From JABIDZ01 sp964619405 (GTDB taxonomy: Archaea; Iainarchaeota; Iainarchaeia; Iainarchaeales; JAAZKV01): 64,000 nt of DNA. Below are positions 9,170 to 17,728 of the stretch, one piece after another; position 1 is the first letter of the stretch, and every line of letters starts with the position of its first letter. The notes below the pieces were generated by a model. The model did not search any database. It saw only the letters and a list, made by a program, of their open reading frames with translations, and was not told where the DNA came from. The position numbers and the translations under genes are program-made. The DNA lies in NCBI GenBank assembly GCA_964619405.1, contig CAZUCF010000001.1:71914-135913 (forward strand). The letters are read 5' to 3'.

Positions 9170-11221
9170 ATGATAAAAACACTGGAATTAAAAAATTGGC
9201 GAACACACAAACAATCCATTTTTGAGTTTGGAAAAGGAACAAACGTAATAATAGGTGTGATGGGTTCAGGAAAAAGTTCAATAATGAATGCGCTAAGTTA
9301 TTCTTTATTTGGAAACTTTCCATCATTAAAAAGCAAACAAGTATCACTCAACGAAATAATAATGAACAAACCAAACCCTTGTATTGAAACTGAAACAAAA
9401 TTAACTTTTACAAATAATGAAAAAGAATATACTGTTCAAAGAATAATAAAAAACAACGGAACAAACGAAGCAAAATTATTTGAAGGAAATATGTTAATTG
9501 CCGGCCCAAAACAAAAAGATGTTAACGAAAAAATTGAGAAACTTCTTGGATTAAATTATGAATTATTTAGTAGAGCCGCATATTCAGAACAAAATGAAAT
9601 CGATTTTTTTCTCAAATTGACTCCGAGTGAAAGAAAAAGAAAATTTGATGAATTATTAGAATTAGAAAAATATGAAATTGCAAGAAAAAACGCAATTAGC
9701 TTGAAAAATCAATTTACAAGAGAAAACAAACAACAAAAAGAATTTATTGAACAACAAAAAGAAATTGTAAAAAATTATGAAGAAAATAAAATACTTGAAC
9801 GAATACAAAAAGAAAAAAATGATATTAATGATTTGAAACAACAAAAAGAAGTTCTTGCAAAAAAAACAATTGAAGGAAAAGCAAAAATAGGAGAACTTGA
9901 AAAAAAAGAAATTGTTTTTAATCAAACAAGAGATGAAATAACAAAGAATTCTTCAAAGTTAGAAACACTAATTGAAAAATTAGAGGAAAAAGAAAAAATT
10001 GATTTAATAAAAATTAATATTGAATTAGAATGCCAAAAAAAATCATTTTCTGAATTAGAAAAAGCCATAAAAGAAAACGAAAATCAAAAAAGCATTTTTG
10101 AAGAAAAACAAAAAAAACAAAACGAAGAATTAAAAGTATTAAATTATAGATTGAAACAGTTTGAAAACGAAGAAAATGAAATAAAAAAAATAAGCGGAAA
10201 ATGCCCCAAATGTTTACGAGAATTAACTGAAGAACAAAAAGAAAAAATTATTTTTAATGGAAGAAACTCATTAAAAGAAATTGAAAAAAATATTAATGAT
10301 ATTAAAAAAGAAGAACAAATAAATATTGAAATAATAAACAAACACAAAAAAGAAATAGAACAAAATAAAACAAAATTTGATAAAACAAAAGAAAAAATTT
10401 TTTTGTTAGAACGAAGCAAAAAAGAAGCTCAAGAAATTGAACAGTATAAAAAAGAAATTGAATTATTAAAAAAACAGATTCCAGAAAAACAAAAAAAAAT
10501 TGAAGAACTAAAATTTAATAAAAACGATTTTGAAAAAGCAAAAAAAAATTATTTTGAAGAAAAATCATTATTAAACAATGTTGATGAAAAGATTTTAGGC
10601 ATTGACAAGCTAATAAAAAGTTTGGAAGAAAATATTGAAAGAATAACAAAAATAAAGTTAAATATAGATTTAATTGAAAAAAAATACGGAAAATTTGATG
10701 AAACAACAAAAAAACTAAGTATTTTTGAAAATTGTTTAATTGCAACACAAAATGAATTAAGAGAAACTTTGTTAGAAACAATTAATGAAGCAATGACACA
10801 AATTTGGGGTGTTTTATACCCATATAAAGATTTTGTTGACGCCAAACTTTGTGTTGTTGAAAATGGTTATGATTTACAAGTAATGACTAGAAATGGTAAT
10901 TGGACTAGAGTAGAAGGAATACTAAGTGGGGGAGAACGAAGTGCTGCGGCAATTTGCATTAGAATTGCTTTCGCATTAGTACTCACAAAACAATTAAGTA
11001 TATTTATTTTGGATGAACCAACACACAATCTTGATAAAAATGCTATAACACGATTAAGTGAAATGTTAAATAATTCTCTTCCAGAATTAGTTGAACAAAT
11101 ATTTGTTATTACACATGAAAAAGAAATGGAGAAAGCAGCAACAAGCACCCTTTATGAATTACAAAGAAACAAAGATCTAGATGAAGCAACAAAAATAGAA
11201 GTGTTGCCATTAAATTATTAG
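9170..11221 (+). CDS. rad50: DNA double-strand break repair ATPase Rad50
   Basis: 683 residues, shorter than the usual 850-900. It is an SMC-like ATPase that tethers DNA ends with Mre11. The N-terminal Walker A is GVMGSGKSS (about 29). Long coiled coils surround the zinc-hook CPKC (about 344-347), and the C-terminal signature LSGGERSAAA and Walker B FILDEPTHNLD are intact. The coiled-coil arms are short. No mre11 is adjacent; herA and nurA are in a convergent operon 2 kb downstream. A box A-like TTTTAAG and a very short leader precede the ATG. Confidence 0.93.
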   Translation: MIKTLELKNWRTHKQSIFEFGKGTNVIIGVMGSGKSSIMNALSYSLFGNFPSLKSKQVSLNEIIMNKPNPCIETETKLTFTNNEKEYTVQRIIKNNGTNEAKLFEGNMLIAGPKQKDVNEKIEKLLGLNYELFSRAAYSEQNEIDFFLKLTPSERKRKFDELLELEKYEIARKNAISLKNQFTRENKQQKEFIEQQKEIVKNYEENKILERIQKEKNDINDLKQQKEVLAKKTIEGKAKIGELEKKEIVFNQTRDEITKNSSKLETLIEKLEEKEKIDLIKINIELECQKKSFSELEKAIKENENQKSIFEEKQKKQNEELKVLNYRLKQFENEENEIKKISGKCPKCLRELTEEQKEKIIFNGRNSLKEIEKNINDIKKEEQINIEIINKHKKEIEQNKTKFDKTKEKIFLLERSKKEAQEIEQYKKEIELLKKQIPEKQKKIEELKFNKNDFEKAKKNYFEEKSLLNNVDEKILGIDKLIKSLEENIERITKIKLNIDLIEKKYGKFDETTKKLSIFENCLIATQNELRETLLETINEAMTQIWGVLYPYKDFVDAKLCVVENGYDLQVMTRNGNWTRVEGILSGGERSAAAICIRIAFALVLTKQLSIFILDEPTHNLDKNAITRLSEMLNNSLPELVEQIFVITHEKEMEKAATSTLYELQRNKDLDEATKIEVLPLNY

Positions 11222-11244
11222 TTTTTTAAAAAAGAATTAAAAAA

Positions 11245-11433
11245 TCACTCTTTCTTAGAAGATAATCTTATAATGTAACCAGATAACACATTTCGATTAG
11301 TTTTTGAAAGACCTAATTCCAATTGTTTTAACTCACTTTTATTTTTATCAAAATCACTACCAAATTTATCAGGCATTTCTTTCAATAGAACTTCGCCTTT
11401 GTACTTTAAACCCTTTGAAACTGATTTACCCAT
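11245..11433 (-). CDS. rps17e: 30S ribosomal protein S17e
   Basis: 62 residues matching S17e: DKFGSDFDKNKSELKQL and the C-terminal NVLSGYIIRL motif. It is the normal short archaeal form. An AGGTG motif precedes the ATG. It is the last gene of the minus-strand run nurA-HAD-small protein-herA-PolB-like-rpoK-rps17e, 8 bp after rpoK. Confidence 0.85.
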   Translation of the reverse strand: MGKSVSKGLKYKGEVLLKEMPDKFGSDFDKNKSELKQLELGLSKTNRNVLSGYIIRLSSKKE

Positions 11434-11441
11434 AAAAACAC

Positions 11442-11648
11442 CTAAAATAACTCAACTCTTTTTATCAAACCATTTGGATACTTTCTAAGAACACTCATTG
11501 GCAAAATATTTTCACCAAGCTCTTTTTCAGCCACTTCAAGCATTGAAAGTTCTTTTGTTCCTTTAACTAAAGGAGGTGCCCCTAATGACAATTGCAAAGA
11601 TCTTGCACTAAGAACCCTTGTTAATTCAAATCTTGTTAACCTAACCAT
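11442..11648 (-). CDS. rpoK: DNA-directed RNA polymerase subunit K (omega-like)
   Basis: 68 residues from ATG 11648, which has GGTGA 5 bases upstream; the ten in-frame codons before it are therefore excluded. RpoK features are FELTRVLSARSLQLSLGAPPLV and the C-terminal LPMSVLRKYPNGLIKRVEL. It helps assemble and stabilise RNA polymerase. Pairing with a ribosomal protein gene is common in archaea. Confidence 0.9.
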   Translation of the reverse strand: MVRLTRFELTRVLSARSLQLSLGAPPLVKGTKELSMLEVAEKELGENILPMSVLRKYPNGLIKRVELF

Positions 11649-11711
11649 TGACTCACCAATATAACTAATTCTCAACAAGAAGCTTTAAAAAAGTAGCTTT
11701 TTTTATTAATT

Positions 11712-13190
11712 TTATCGAAAACAATGCTTTTTTGAAAACCCTGAAACAACGGGCTGAGGTAATTTAAGTTTTTTTGCAAAATTTCTTGTTAAAGAAAGCG
11801 AGTACTTGCTTCTCAAAAAAACATTTTTGTTAGTAGAATAAATAATTCTAGCACCCTCTTGCTCAGAAAACTCTTTAAATTTAAACAAAACACTTTCCTG
11901 CACAGCAACAATTGTTTGAGCTAAATCTATTGAAGAGAATTTTGAAAACGGTTTTGTTAAATGAAACGGAATATTCAAAAAAATATTTTTTGAAAAAGAA
12001 AGTAAACTCGAAGCAAAAAAATAATCAAAACTATTTTCAAATAAAAGATTTGAAGAATATTTTTTTAATTCATTTTCAATAGAAAAAATAAACTCGTTTA
12101 ACTTTTTAATTTCACTTGAAAAAAAAGATTCTTTTTTTGTACAAGACCAAAGTAAAGAATGATTTTTTGACAAAACTACTTTTTTTTCATCCAGCAATTT
12201 TATTGCATCAACCAAAGGAACTAAATATTTGTTATTTGAATTCAGTGGACCAACAGGAAAATTTTTTAAGCCAAATTCATTTTTTTTCAAACGCCTTATT
12301 TTTTTATTAGGATTATTAATATTAAATAAATTTGAAAAAGAACCCGAAGTTGAAATATAAAAAAAATCTTTTTCTAAAGGAATTATTTCTATTAATGAAC
12401 TCGGCAAAATATTTTTATCATCTATTTTAACAGGCTTACAACAATCACAATTTATAACATCTTTACCAATATTAAAAAAATTGTTTGTCATTGTTTGTAA
12501 CCAAACAAAAGAAAAATCAATTTCTGAAAAATCTTCAAATAAACCATAAGGCGCAAAATCAATATGTGAAAAAACCTTGTTTTCTTTTTTCCAAGTAATT
12601 GGAACACCATTTGAAAAATAAATATTTTCTAATAATGATTCTGTTTGCTCATCAATGTTTTCGGGCAACTCGCCAATAGGTAATTTTAACAAATTAGAAA
12701 GAGCGCTTTGTGAAATCAAACTAATTAAATTCTTTTTATTAATATTTAATGCTTCAGCAAAATCTATATTTGGAATTAAAAAAAAAGAAAAATCTTTTTC
12801 AACAAAAACTTTTTGTGGAATATTATACTCAAAACAAAATGAATCAAAATAAGACCAATCTTTTTCAATTAAGAAAACTCTTTCGGGCTCTAAAACCAAA
12901 TATTTTTTACCAGAACAAAATGCAATAACTTGACTAATTTTTTTTAAATTATTAAAAGAATTTGAAGACACAATTTTATTGGAACCATAATCACAAATGT
13001 TAAAATTCTTAAAATCAAAAAAAACAAGTAATTTTTTTATATCTTCAATATTAATTGAATTATCTAAAATAAAATATGGTTTGAAAGAAAATCTTTTGGC
13101 TATTTGAGAAGAAGAATCTTTAAAATAACAAATAATCTCGCATTTTTCTTCAACATACTCTACTTTAAACAAGTACTTGTGTGGGCGCAT
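11712..13190 (-). CDS. Protein with a PolB-N-terminal-like region, function unknown
   Basis: 492 residues. The first 150 residues look like the N-terminal domain of family B DNA polymerases (KYLFKVEYVEEKCEIICYF, FSFKPYFIL, then a YNIPQKVFVEKDF strand like the segment before the exonuclease domain). No exonuclease DxE or polymerase DxD motif is visible, so if related it is not an active polymerase. A CDCC cluster (about residue 248) may bind metal. It lies between herA and rpoK on the same strand. The family resemblance is my reading and needs a profile search. Confidence 0.5.
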   Translation of the reverse strand: MRPHKYLFKVEYVEEKCEIICYFKDSSSQIAKRFSFKPYFILDNSINIEDIKKLLVFFDFKNFNICDYGSNKIVSSNSFNNLKKISQVIAFCSGKKYLVLEPERVFLIEKDWSYFDSFCFEYNIPQKVFVEKDFSFFLIPNIDFAEALNINKKNLISLISQSALSNLLKLPIGELPENIDEQTESLLENIYFSNGVPITWKKENKVFSHIDFAPYGLFEDFSEIDFSFVWLQTMTNNFFNIGKDVINCDCCKPVKIDDKNILPSSLIEIIPLEKDFFYISTSGSFSNLFNINNPNKKIRRLKKNEFGLKNFPVGPLNSNNKYLVPLVDAIKLLDEKKVVLSKNHSLLWSCTKKESFFSSEIKKLNEFIFSIENELKKYSSNLLFENSFDYFFASSLLSFSKNIFLNIPFHLTKPFSKFSSIDLAQTIVAVQESVLFKFKEFSEQEGARIIYSTNKNVFLRSKYSLSLTRNFAKKLKLPQPVVSGFSKKHCFR

Positions 13191-13331
13191 GAAAAGATGG
13201 TTTTTTGTTTATTTAAAAACAAATTGGGTGTTTCATGCCGACCTATCAAAGTAAAAAATAAAAAAAATAATATGATTAAAACAATCAATTATTGCAACTA
13301 ATAATTACAAACAACTAATACAAAAAAAGAA

Positions 13332-14861
13332 TTACAAAAAATTACTTATTTCATCAACATTTTTTTTGTCATCAGCACAAAACATTTTTGCTGCTTCTTC
13401 CAAAGACATCTCATGCTTGCTTGGAGCTGACTCTCTTAATCTCACTTTAAAAAAAGTAGGAGCAGAAACTGCTTCCCCAACAATAATAGCTTCTCCAACC
13501 CTCAAAGAAGAAATCATTGAAATACTATTAGAATCCAAACCCTCACTTGATTGTTTAATATGATCTAAATCATAAGGATTAGATATCCTCAAAATTATGT
13601 TAGTATTACAATTTGCGAGAGTAGTTGTATCAAGTCTTTTTGGCCTTTGCGAAACAACAATAAGCGATGCACCAAATTTTCTACCTTCTCTTGCAATAGT
13701 TCTCAAAATTGGTTTTGCTAGAGCATGTTCAGCAGAGGTTGACTCTGGAATGAAATTATGGGCTTCTTCAACAAGAATTGCAAAAGGACAAATTTTTTTT
13801 GTTCTCCGCAAATTAAATAATTTTTGAGAAAAATAAGAAACAATTAACTGTTTTTTTCTCTCTGAAATAATTCCATTCAAATCAATAATTGTTAATTGAC
13901 CCGTTTTCGCAAAATCAAATACTGATGGCTCATCAATTTTTCCAAAAATGTTTAAAGATAATAATTCATCAACCATAAAAGTTAATGGCACAGATGTTTT
14001 TGAATCTAATTTAGAAAATTCGGCTTTAATATTGTTTAAATCAAAAGGCCCTACTCCTGACTTCATTTCATCTCTTAGTTTTGAAATTATTCTTGACAAT
14101 TCTCTCTTTTGAACAGGAGTAATTGAAGGAACTAGTGAAGAAAGCATTTGATGAGAAATATTTGAAGTAGCAATTTTTATTTGAGAAGCATTAATCACCC
14201 TAGTACTAGAAGAAAAATCCTTATAATTAGAATTTGAAACAGGTTCACCAAAAGAAGTGTATTCACCATGAGTATCAAAAACAATAACCGCAATTTTTCC
14301 TTGCTCATCAGAACGCTTTTGAAGTTCTTCTAATATTACTGACATCAAAAAAGATTTTCCAGCACCCGACATTGCTAACACAGCCAAGTGTTTTTGCAAT
14401 AATTTTGACATATTTAGTTTTAATAAAACATCATGGAATTGTATTTTGCCTAAATACAAACCATTTTCTTCTAAACCAAGAAATTGTTTTATGTGATCAT
14501 TAGTTGCAACAAAAACTTTTGTTCCAGGAGAAGGAGGAAAAGTTGAGCGTTGCATAAAAGAATCATTAAAAACACCAAGTGGCTTTGCTTTCGCAATCAA
14601 AAACTCCCAATCCGCAACAGGAAAATTTTTTTCTAGTTCAGAACCCATTGTTTTAACTGAATCAGGCCGCTCAAAATAACGATTTGTTTTAATCAATTCC
14701 TCAACCATACAAATCATTGTACCCTCAGAATAATTTAGTTCAACAAACATTCCCTTGTGAACAACCCCATTATTCACTACAAAATCAATTCTATTTGGCG
14801 AGGGCCCTTCAATTGTTGAAACAATTGTTCCTAATTGAACATTATCTAAATGCACACTCAT
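13332..14861 (-). CDS. herA: HerA hexameric DNA helicase/translocase
   Basis: 509 residues. It is a FtsK-HerA superfamily ATPase that works with NurA in DNA end resection. The N-terminal HAS-barrel (about 1-130) is followed by Walker A LAMSGAGKSFL (about 163-173), Walker B AILVEEAHNFIP, and the arginine-rich SQRPKRLDTTTLANCNTNIILR sensor region (broken by normal spacing). Its ATG overlaps the TGA of the upstream 70-residue gene (ATGA), so translation is coupled in the nurA operon. Confidence 0.93.
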   Translation of the reverse strand: MSVHLDNVQLGTIVSTIEGPSPNRIDFVVNNGVVHKGMFVELNYSEGTMICMVEELIKTNRYFERPDSVKTMGSELEKNFPVADWEFLIAKAKPLGVFNDSFMQRSTFPPSPGTKVFVATNDHIKQFLGLEENGLYLGKIQFHDVLLKLNMSKLLQKHLAVLAMSGAGKSFLMSVILEELQKRSDEQGKIAVIVFDTHGEYTSFGEPVSNSNYKDFSSSTRVINASQIKIATSNISHQMLSSLVPSITPVQKRELSRIISKLRDEMKSGVGPFDLNNIKAEFSKLDSKTSVPLTFMVDELLSLNIFGKIDEPSVFDFAKTGQLTIIDLNGIISERKKQLIVSYFSQKLFNLRRTKKICPFAILVEEAHNFIPESTSAEHALAKPILRTIAREGRKFGASLIVVSQRPKRLDTTTLANCNTNIILRISNPYDLDHIKQSSEGLDSNSISMISSLRVGEAIIVGEAVSAPTFFKVRLRESAPSKHEMSLEEAAKMFCADDKKNVDEISNFL

Positions 14862-15070
14862 TTTTTTCCACCATTTTTATTTAACAACATTTTTTGGCGA
14901 AAAGCAAGAATTGCTTTTTTTCTTTTCAAATATTCTCCAATGTGAGCAGTCTTCTTCAAAACCCTTGCAGAATCAGCACGAGCTTTTTTTTCTCGCGCAA
15001 TTTTTCTTGCTAACTGCAAACTCTCTTTTTCTACACCATTAACATCCCTAATATTAATTCTTTTTCTCAT
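14858..15070 (-). CDS. Small basic protein in the HerA-NurA operon
   Basis: 70 residues, Lys/Arg-rich and helical, without membrane segments or a recognised domain. It overlaps the HAD gene upstream and herA downstream by ATGA on both sides, so it is firmly coded and probably translated in ratio with HerA. It could bind nucleic acid or act as an accessory subunit of the resection complex; this is inference from operon position and charge. Confidence 0.7.
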   Translation of the reverse strand: MRKRINIRDVNGVEKESLQLARKIAREKKARADSARVLKKTAHIGEYLKRKKAILAFRQKMLLNKNGGKK

Positions 15071-15726
15071 TTTAATTCCCCCAAAACTTTTTCTAACTCA
15101 TTAAAAGATTTTATTTCAAAATCTGGTTTCTCATTAGCATTATCAAGAATAATATTATCACGATTTATTAAAATGGTGTGAATACCAACATTTTTTGCTC
15201 CAAGAATATCTGCTCTTAAAGAATCGCCAACCATTACTGTTTCACTAGGATTAACCTTGAATTTTTTCAAAACAAATTCAAAAGCCTCTTTTTCAGGTTT
15301 CAAGTGTTTTAATTCAAAACTATAACCCAAAAAATCAAAATAATTTTTCAAATTTAATTGTTTCTCAATATTTTTTGCAGGCAAACTCTCAGTATTACTA
15401 AGGAGCGCTAAAAAATAATCTTTTTTTAATTTAACCAAATTTTTTTCAACATCAGGAAAAAAATTTATTTTATCAATTCTATTAAGATAAATCTCGTAAA
15501 AATTTTTTTCAAGAATATCTTTGTCAATACCATTAAAAGCAATAAAAAAATCTTTTTTTAATTTACTAATTGAAGAATACTTTTTTACTTGAACTGATTG
15601 TTCATATTTTTCAATGAATTCCTCTCTTGAAAAATCACTTTTATTAATCAAAGAAAATAAGTGAGAAAAATCAATTGTCGCAGGAATTAATGTTCTCCAC
15701 AAATCAAAAATAATTAATTTAATCAT
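15067..15726 (-). CDS. HAD-superfamily hydrolase
   Basis: 219 residues from ATG 15726, which has GGTGTG just upstream. HAD motif I is IFDLWRTLI: the nucleophile Asp is present, but the usual second Asp is Trp, a variant common in archaeal HAD subfamily I proteins. Motif II is LALLSNT, with Lys in KPEKEAF (motif III) and GDSLRADILGA (motif IV). The substrate is unknown. It sits between nurA and the small basic gene, with overlapping stops and starts. Confidence 0.85.
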   Translation of the reverse strand: MIKLIIFDLWRTLIPATIDFSHLFSLINKSDFSREEFIEKYEQSVQVKKYSSISKLKKDFFIAFNGIDKDILEKNFYEIYLNRIDKINFFPDVEKNLVKLKKDYFLALLSNTESLPAKNIEKQLNLKNYFDFLGYSFELKHLKPEKEAFEFVLKKFKVNPSETVMVGDSLRADILGAKNVGIHTILINRDNIILDNANEKPDFEIKSFNELEKVLGELK

Positions 15727-15747
15727 AAACACACCAATCAAAATCAA

Positions 15748-16836
15748 TTACTTAAATGGCCGAGAATTTCTCCTTAATTTTATTTTGGGGCCTAATTTGT
15801 CAATCATTTTATTATAGATTATTGAAATATCATCATCTTTTAAACGCGCTCTTAAATCAGCTTCTATTAATATTGAGGGATAAGAATATTCTTTGTGGAT
15901 TGATGAAAGCATGTAAACAATTGAAGCAATTTTGTTTGCTTTGTCAACAATATTTTTTTTTGAAATAAATTCAATTCTTAGTGGAAAATCAAATTCGCTT
16001 GCCTTCATATAAAAAACAAATATTTTTTCAGCCCACTCTTTTTTATAATCTTTTAGAATAGGGTGCAAATTTGAATCATTAGTATAAGGAAAACAAAAAG
16101 TCCTTTCTTTTTTAAACAAAAAATAATCTAATAATAATGAATCAGACATATTTTTCAAAGAATTATTGTCAACAAATTTCTGTGATTCAACACACTCTTC
16201 CAATATTTGAATAAATCTTTTTCCCCTAGAATCCTCAATTGTTGAAATCAAAATACAATCATTTTTTTCTGCAACCAAATATAATTCTTGAAACAAATCA
16301 ATTATTGATAAATAATCTGAATTTAAAACAGAATCATTTCTCGGTTTATCTTGGTATTGTGGAACAATAGAGCCATCAATGAACAAATAATTTGGTTTAA
16401 ACTTAATAATAATATCAATTGAAAGTCTAACTTCTTTTCTTAATCTTTCAAGTGAAACACTTTGGGATTCCTCATCTTTTTCCAAAAAGCTTTTCAATAA
16501 TAATGGCTCAGGCAACAAAACAGGCGAAGGAAAATAATCAGCTTGCTCAAGAATTGAATCTTTGTAAGAAAAAATTACTCCACCCATTTTTATTAAAATC
16601 AAATTAGCAAAATTAATTCTTTTTGAAACAAATCCAGAATCAACACCAGCAATTTTTCCAGAAAACTTTTTTTCATCAATATTTACAACAAAATTTTCTA
16701 AAAAATTCGGAGAAACTATTTTTTTTAAATTAATTAATTTAGAAACAACTTGTTCGTTATTCAACTGGTTTTTGTTAATAGTCGAACAAGCATCATCAAG
16801 AAAAGCGTTAAAATACATAAAGAGATTAGAATTCAT
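15748..16836 (-). CDS. nurA: NurA 5'-3' nuclease
   Basis: 362 residues with the NurA fold: GKIAGVDSGFVSKR near residue 60 carries the first catalytic Asp, and NYLFIDGSIV (about 150) the second acidic site. It resects DNA ends in complex with HerA. It is the first gene of the minus-strand operon that includes herA. In many archaea this operon also holds mre11 and rad50; here rad50 is convergent on the other strand and mre11 is not in the window. Confidence 0.9.
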   Translation of the reverse strand: MNSNLFMYFNAFLDDACSTINKNQLNNEQVVSKLINLKKIVSPNFLENFVVNIDEKKFSGKIAGVDSGFVSKRINFANLILIKMGGVIFSYKDSILEQADYFPSPVLLPEPLLLKSFLEKDEESQSVSLERLRKEVRLSIDIIIKFKPNYLFIDGSIVPQYQDKPRNDSVLNSDYLSIIDLFQELYLVAEKNDCILISTIEDSRGKRFIQILEECVESQKFVDNNSLKNMSDSLLLDYFLFKKERTFCFPYTNDSNLHPILKDYKKEWAEKIFVFYMKASEFDFPLRIEFISKKNIVDKANKIASIVYMLSSIHKEYSYPSILIEADLRARLKDDDISIIYNKMIDKLGPKIKLRRNSRPFK

Positions 16837-16919
16837 TCATTTAAAATTCTTTACTAAGAATTGTGCCGGGCATGCGACAAATTTTTAAACAAAACAGGCT
16901 TTCTTATTTTAGTGATAGC

Positions 16920-17315
16920 ATGAAAGCAAGATTTGATATTAAAAGCATAAAAGCACAATGGAAACCCCCATTTAAAAAAGAAATAACTGAAGAAGTGTTT
17001 GATGTTGAAGAAAACGAGAAATTCGATAAAATAATAGGCAATGGAAACAACGAATATGTTTTCAAACTAATAAGATTCAATAATGATTTTGCTGAAATAG
17101 AGTATTCAAAGCTTTTCACATTAAAAACAGGAAACCCTAACAAATATATTATAACAATTAATAGAGATCAAACAGTTGATATGGCATACTTATGGGGTGA
17201 AGACGGGGTAACAAAAAAGATAACATACAAAGGAATAATAATGCCTAGTGAAACAAAAACAAATGACATAAAAGACGAGAATACAACAGAAAATGAAGTA
17301 ACAGGCGAAGAATAA
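16920..17315 (+). CDS. Hypothetical protein with acidic C-terminal tail
   Basis: 131 residues from ATG 16920. A box A-like TTTTTAAAC at about 16882-16890 lies roughly 30 bases upstream, which suggests a leaderless start there and excludes the earlier in-frame Met at 16863. The core is mixed alpha/beta (VFKLIRFNNDFAEIEYSKL, IITINRDQTVDMAYLWGEDGV); the tail is rich in Thr, Asn and Glu. No family is recognised. It is divergent from nurA. Confidence 0.6.
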   Translation: MKARFDIKSIKAQWKPPFKKEITEEVFDVEENEKFDKIIGNGNNEYVFKLIRFNNDFAEIEYSKLFTLKTGNPNKYIITINRDQTVDMAYLWGEDGVTKKITYKGIIMPSETKTNDIKDENTTENEVTGEE

Positions 17316-17343
17316 AAAAATTAATTAAAAAAAGTAAAACTAA

Positions 17344-17399
17344 TTTTCAAATTGACTTAATGAATTTAATTATTTCAAAATTGAAAACATTTAAAAACA
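17344..17399 (+). promoter_or_regulatory. Promoter with two dyad operator-like elements of the ArsR-iscS-iscU operon
   Basis: Two related dyads, TTTTCAAATTGAC (17344-17356) and TTTCAAAATTGAAA (17373-17386), sit just before a box A-like CATTTAAAAAC (about 17389-17399) and 20-75 bp before the regulator ATG at 17420. A third inverted pair, TGAA...TTCA, follows near 17405-17418. The layout suits autoregulation by the winged-helix protein encoded next. Inferred from sequence symmetry. Confidence 0.45.
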
Positions 17400-17419
17400 T
17401 TACATGAAATTATATTCAT

Positions 17420-17728
17420 ATGTCTTTGAGTTATCCACACAAATGCTTAAACATTCTTGGAAACGAAATAAGAATAAATATAATAAAATCTCTAAGAGAA
17501 AAACCAAAAACGGTTTTAGAATTATGCGAAGAACAAGGAAAAGAACAAAGCACAATAAGCCACGCATTACAACAACTAAGAAAATGTAATTTTGTAGGAT
17601 TTGAAAAAAAAGGAAAAGAAAGATACTATTTTATTAAAAGCAAAATATTTACTAAAAATTCAAACAAAAACATTTTAGAATTAATAGAAGAACACGTTAA
17701 AGAATACTGTGGTGAGAAAAATGAGTAA
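17420..17728 (+). CDS. ArsR-family winged-helix regulator, first gene of the Fe-S operon
   Basis: 102 residues. The helix-turn-helix spans about 13-75: RINIIKSLREKPKTVLELCEE, then the recognition helix QSTISHALQQLRKCNFV and the wing GKERYYFI. Cys residues at about 6-11, 36, 56 and 97 could sense metal, Fe-S or redox state, but no standard ArsR metal site is evident. It overlaps iscS by 8 bp (TAA at 17726-17728, iscS ATG at 17721), so it is likely a regulator of Fe-S assembly, playing a part like bacterial IscR although of a different family. Confidence 0.85.
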   Translation: MSLSYPHKCLNILGNEIRINIIKSLREKPKTVLELCEEQGKEQSTISHALQQLRKCNFVGFEKKGKERYYFIKSKIFTKNSNKNILELIEEHVKEYCGEKNE

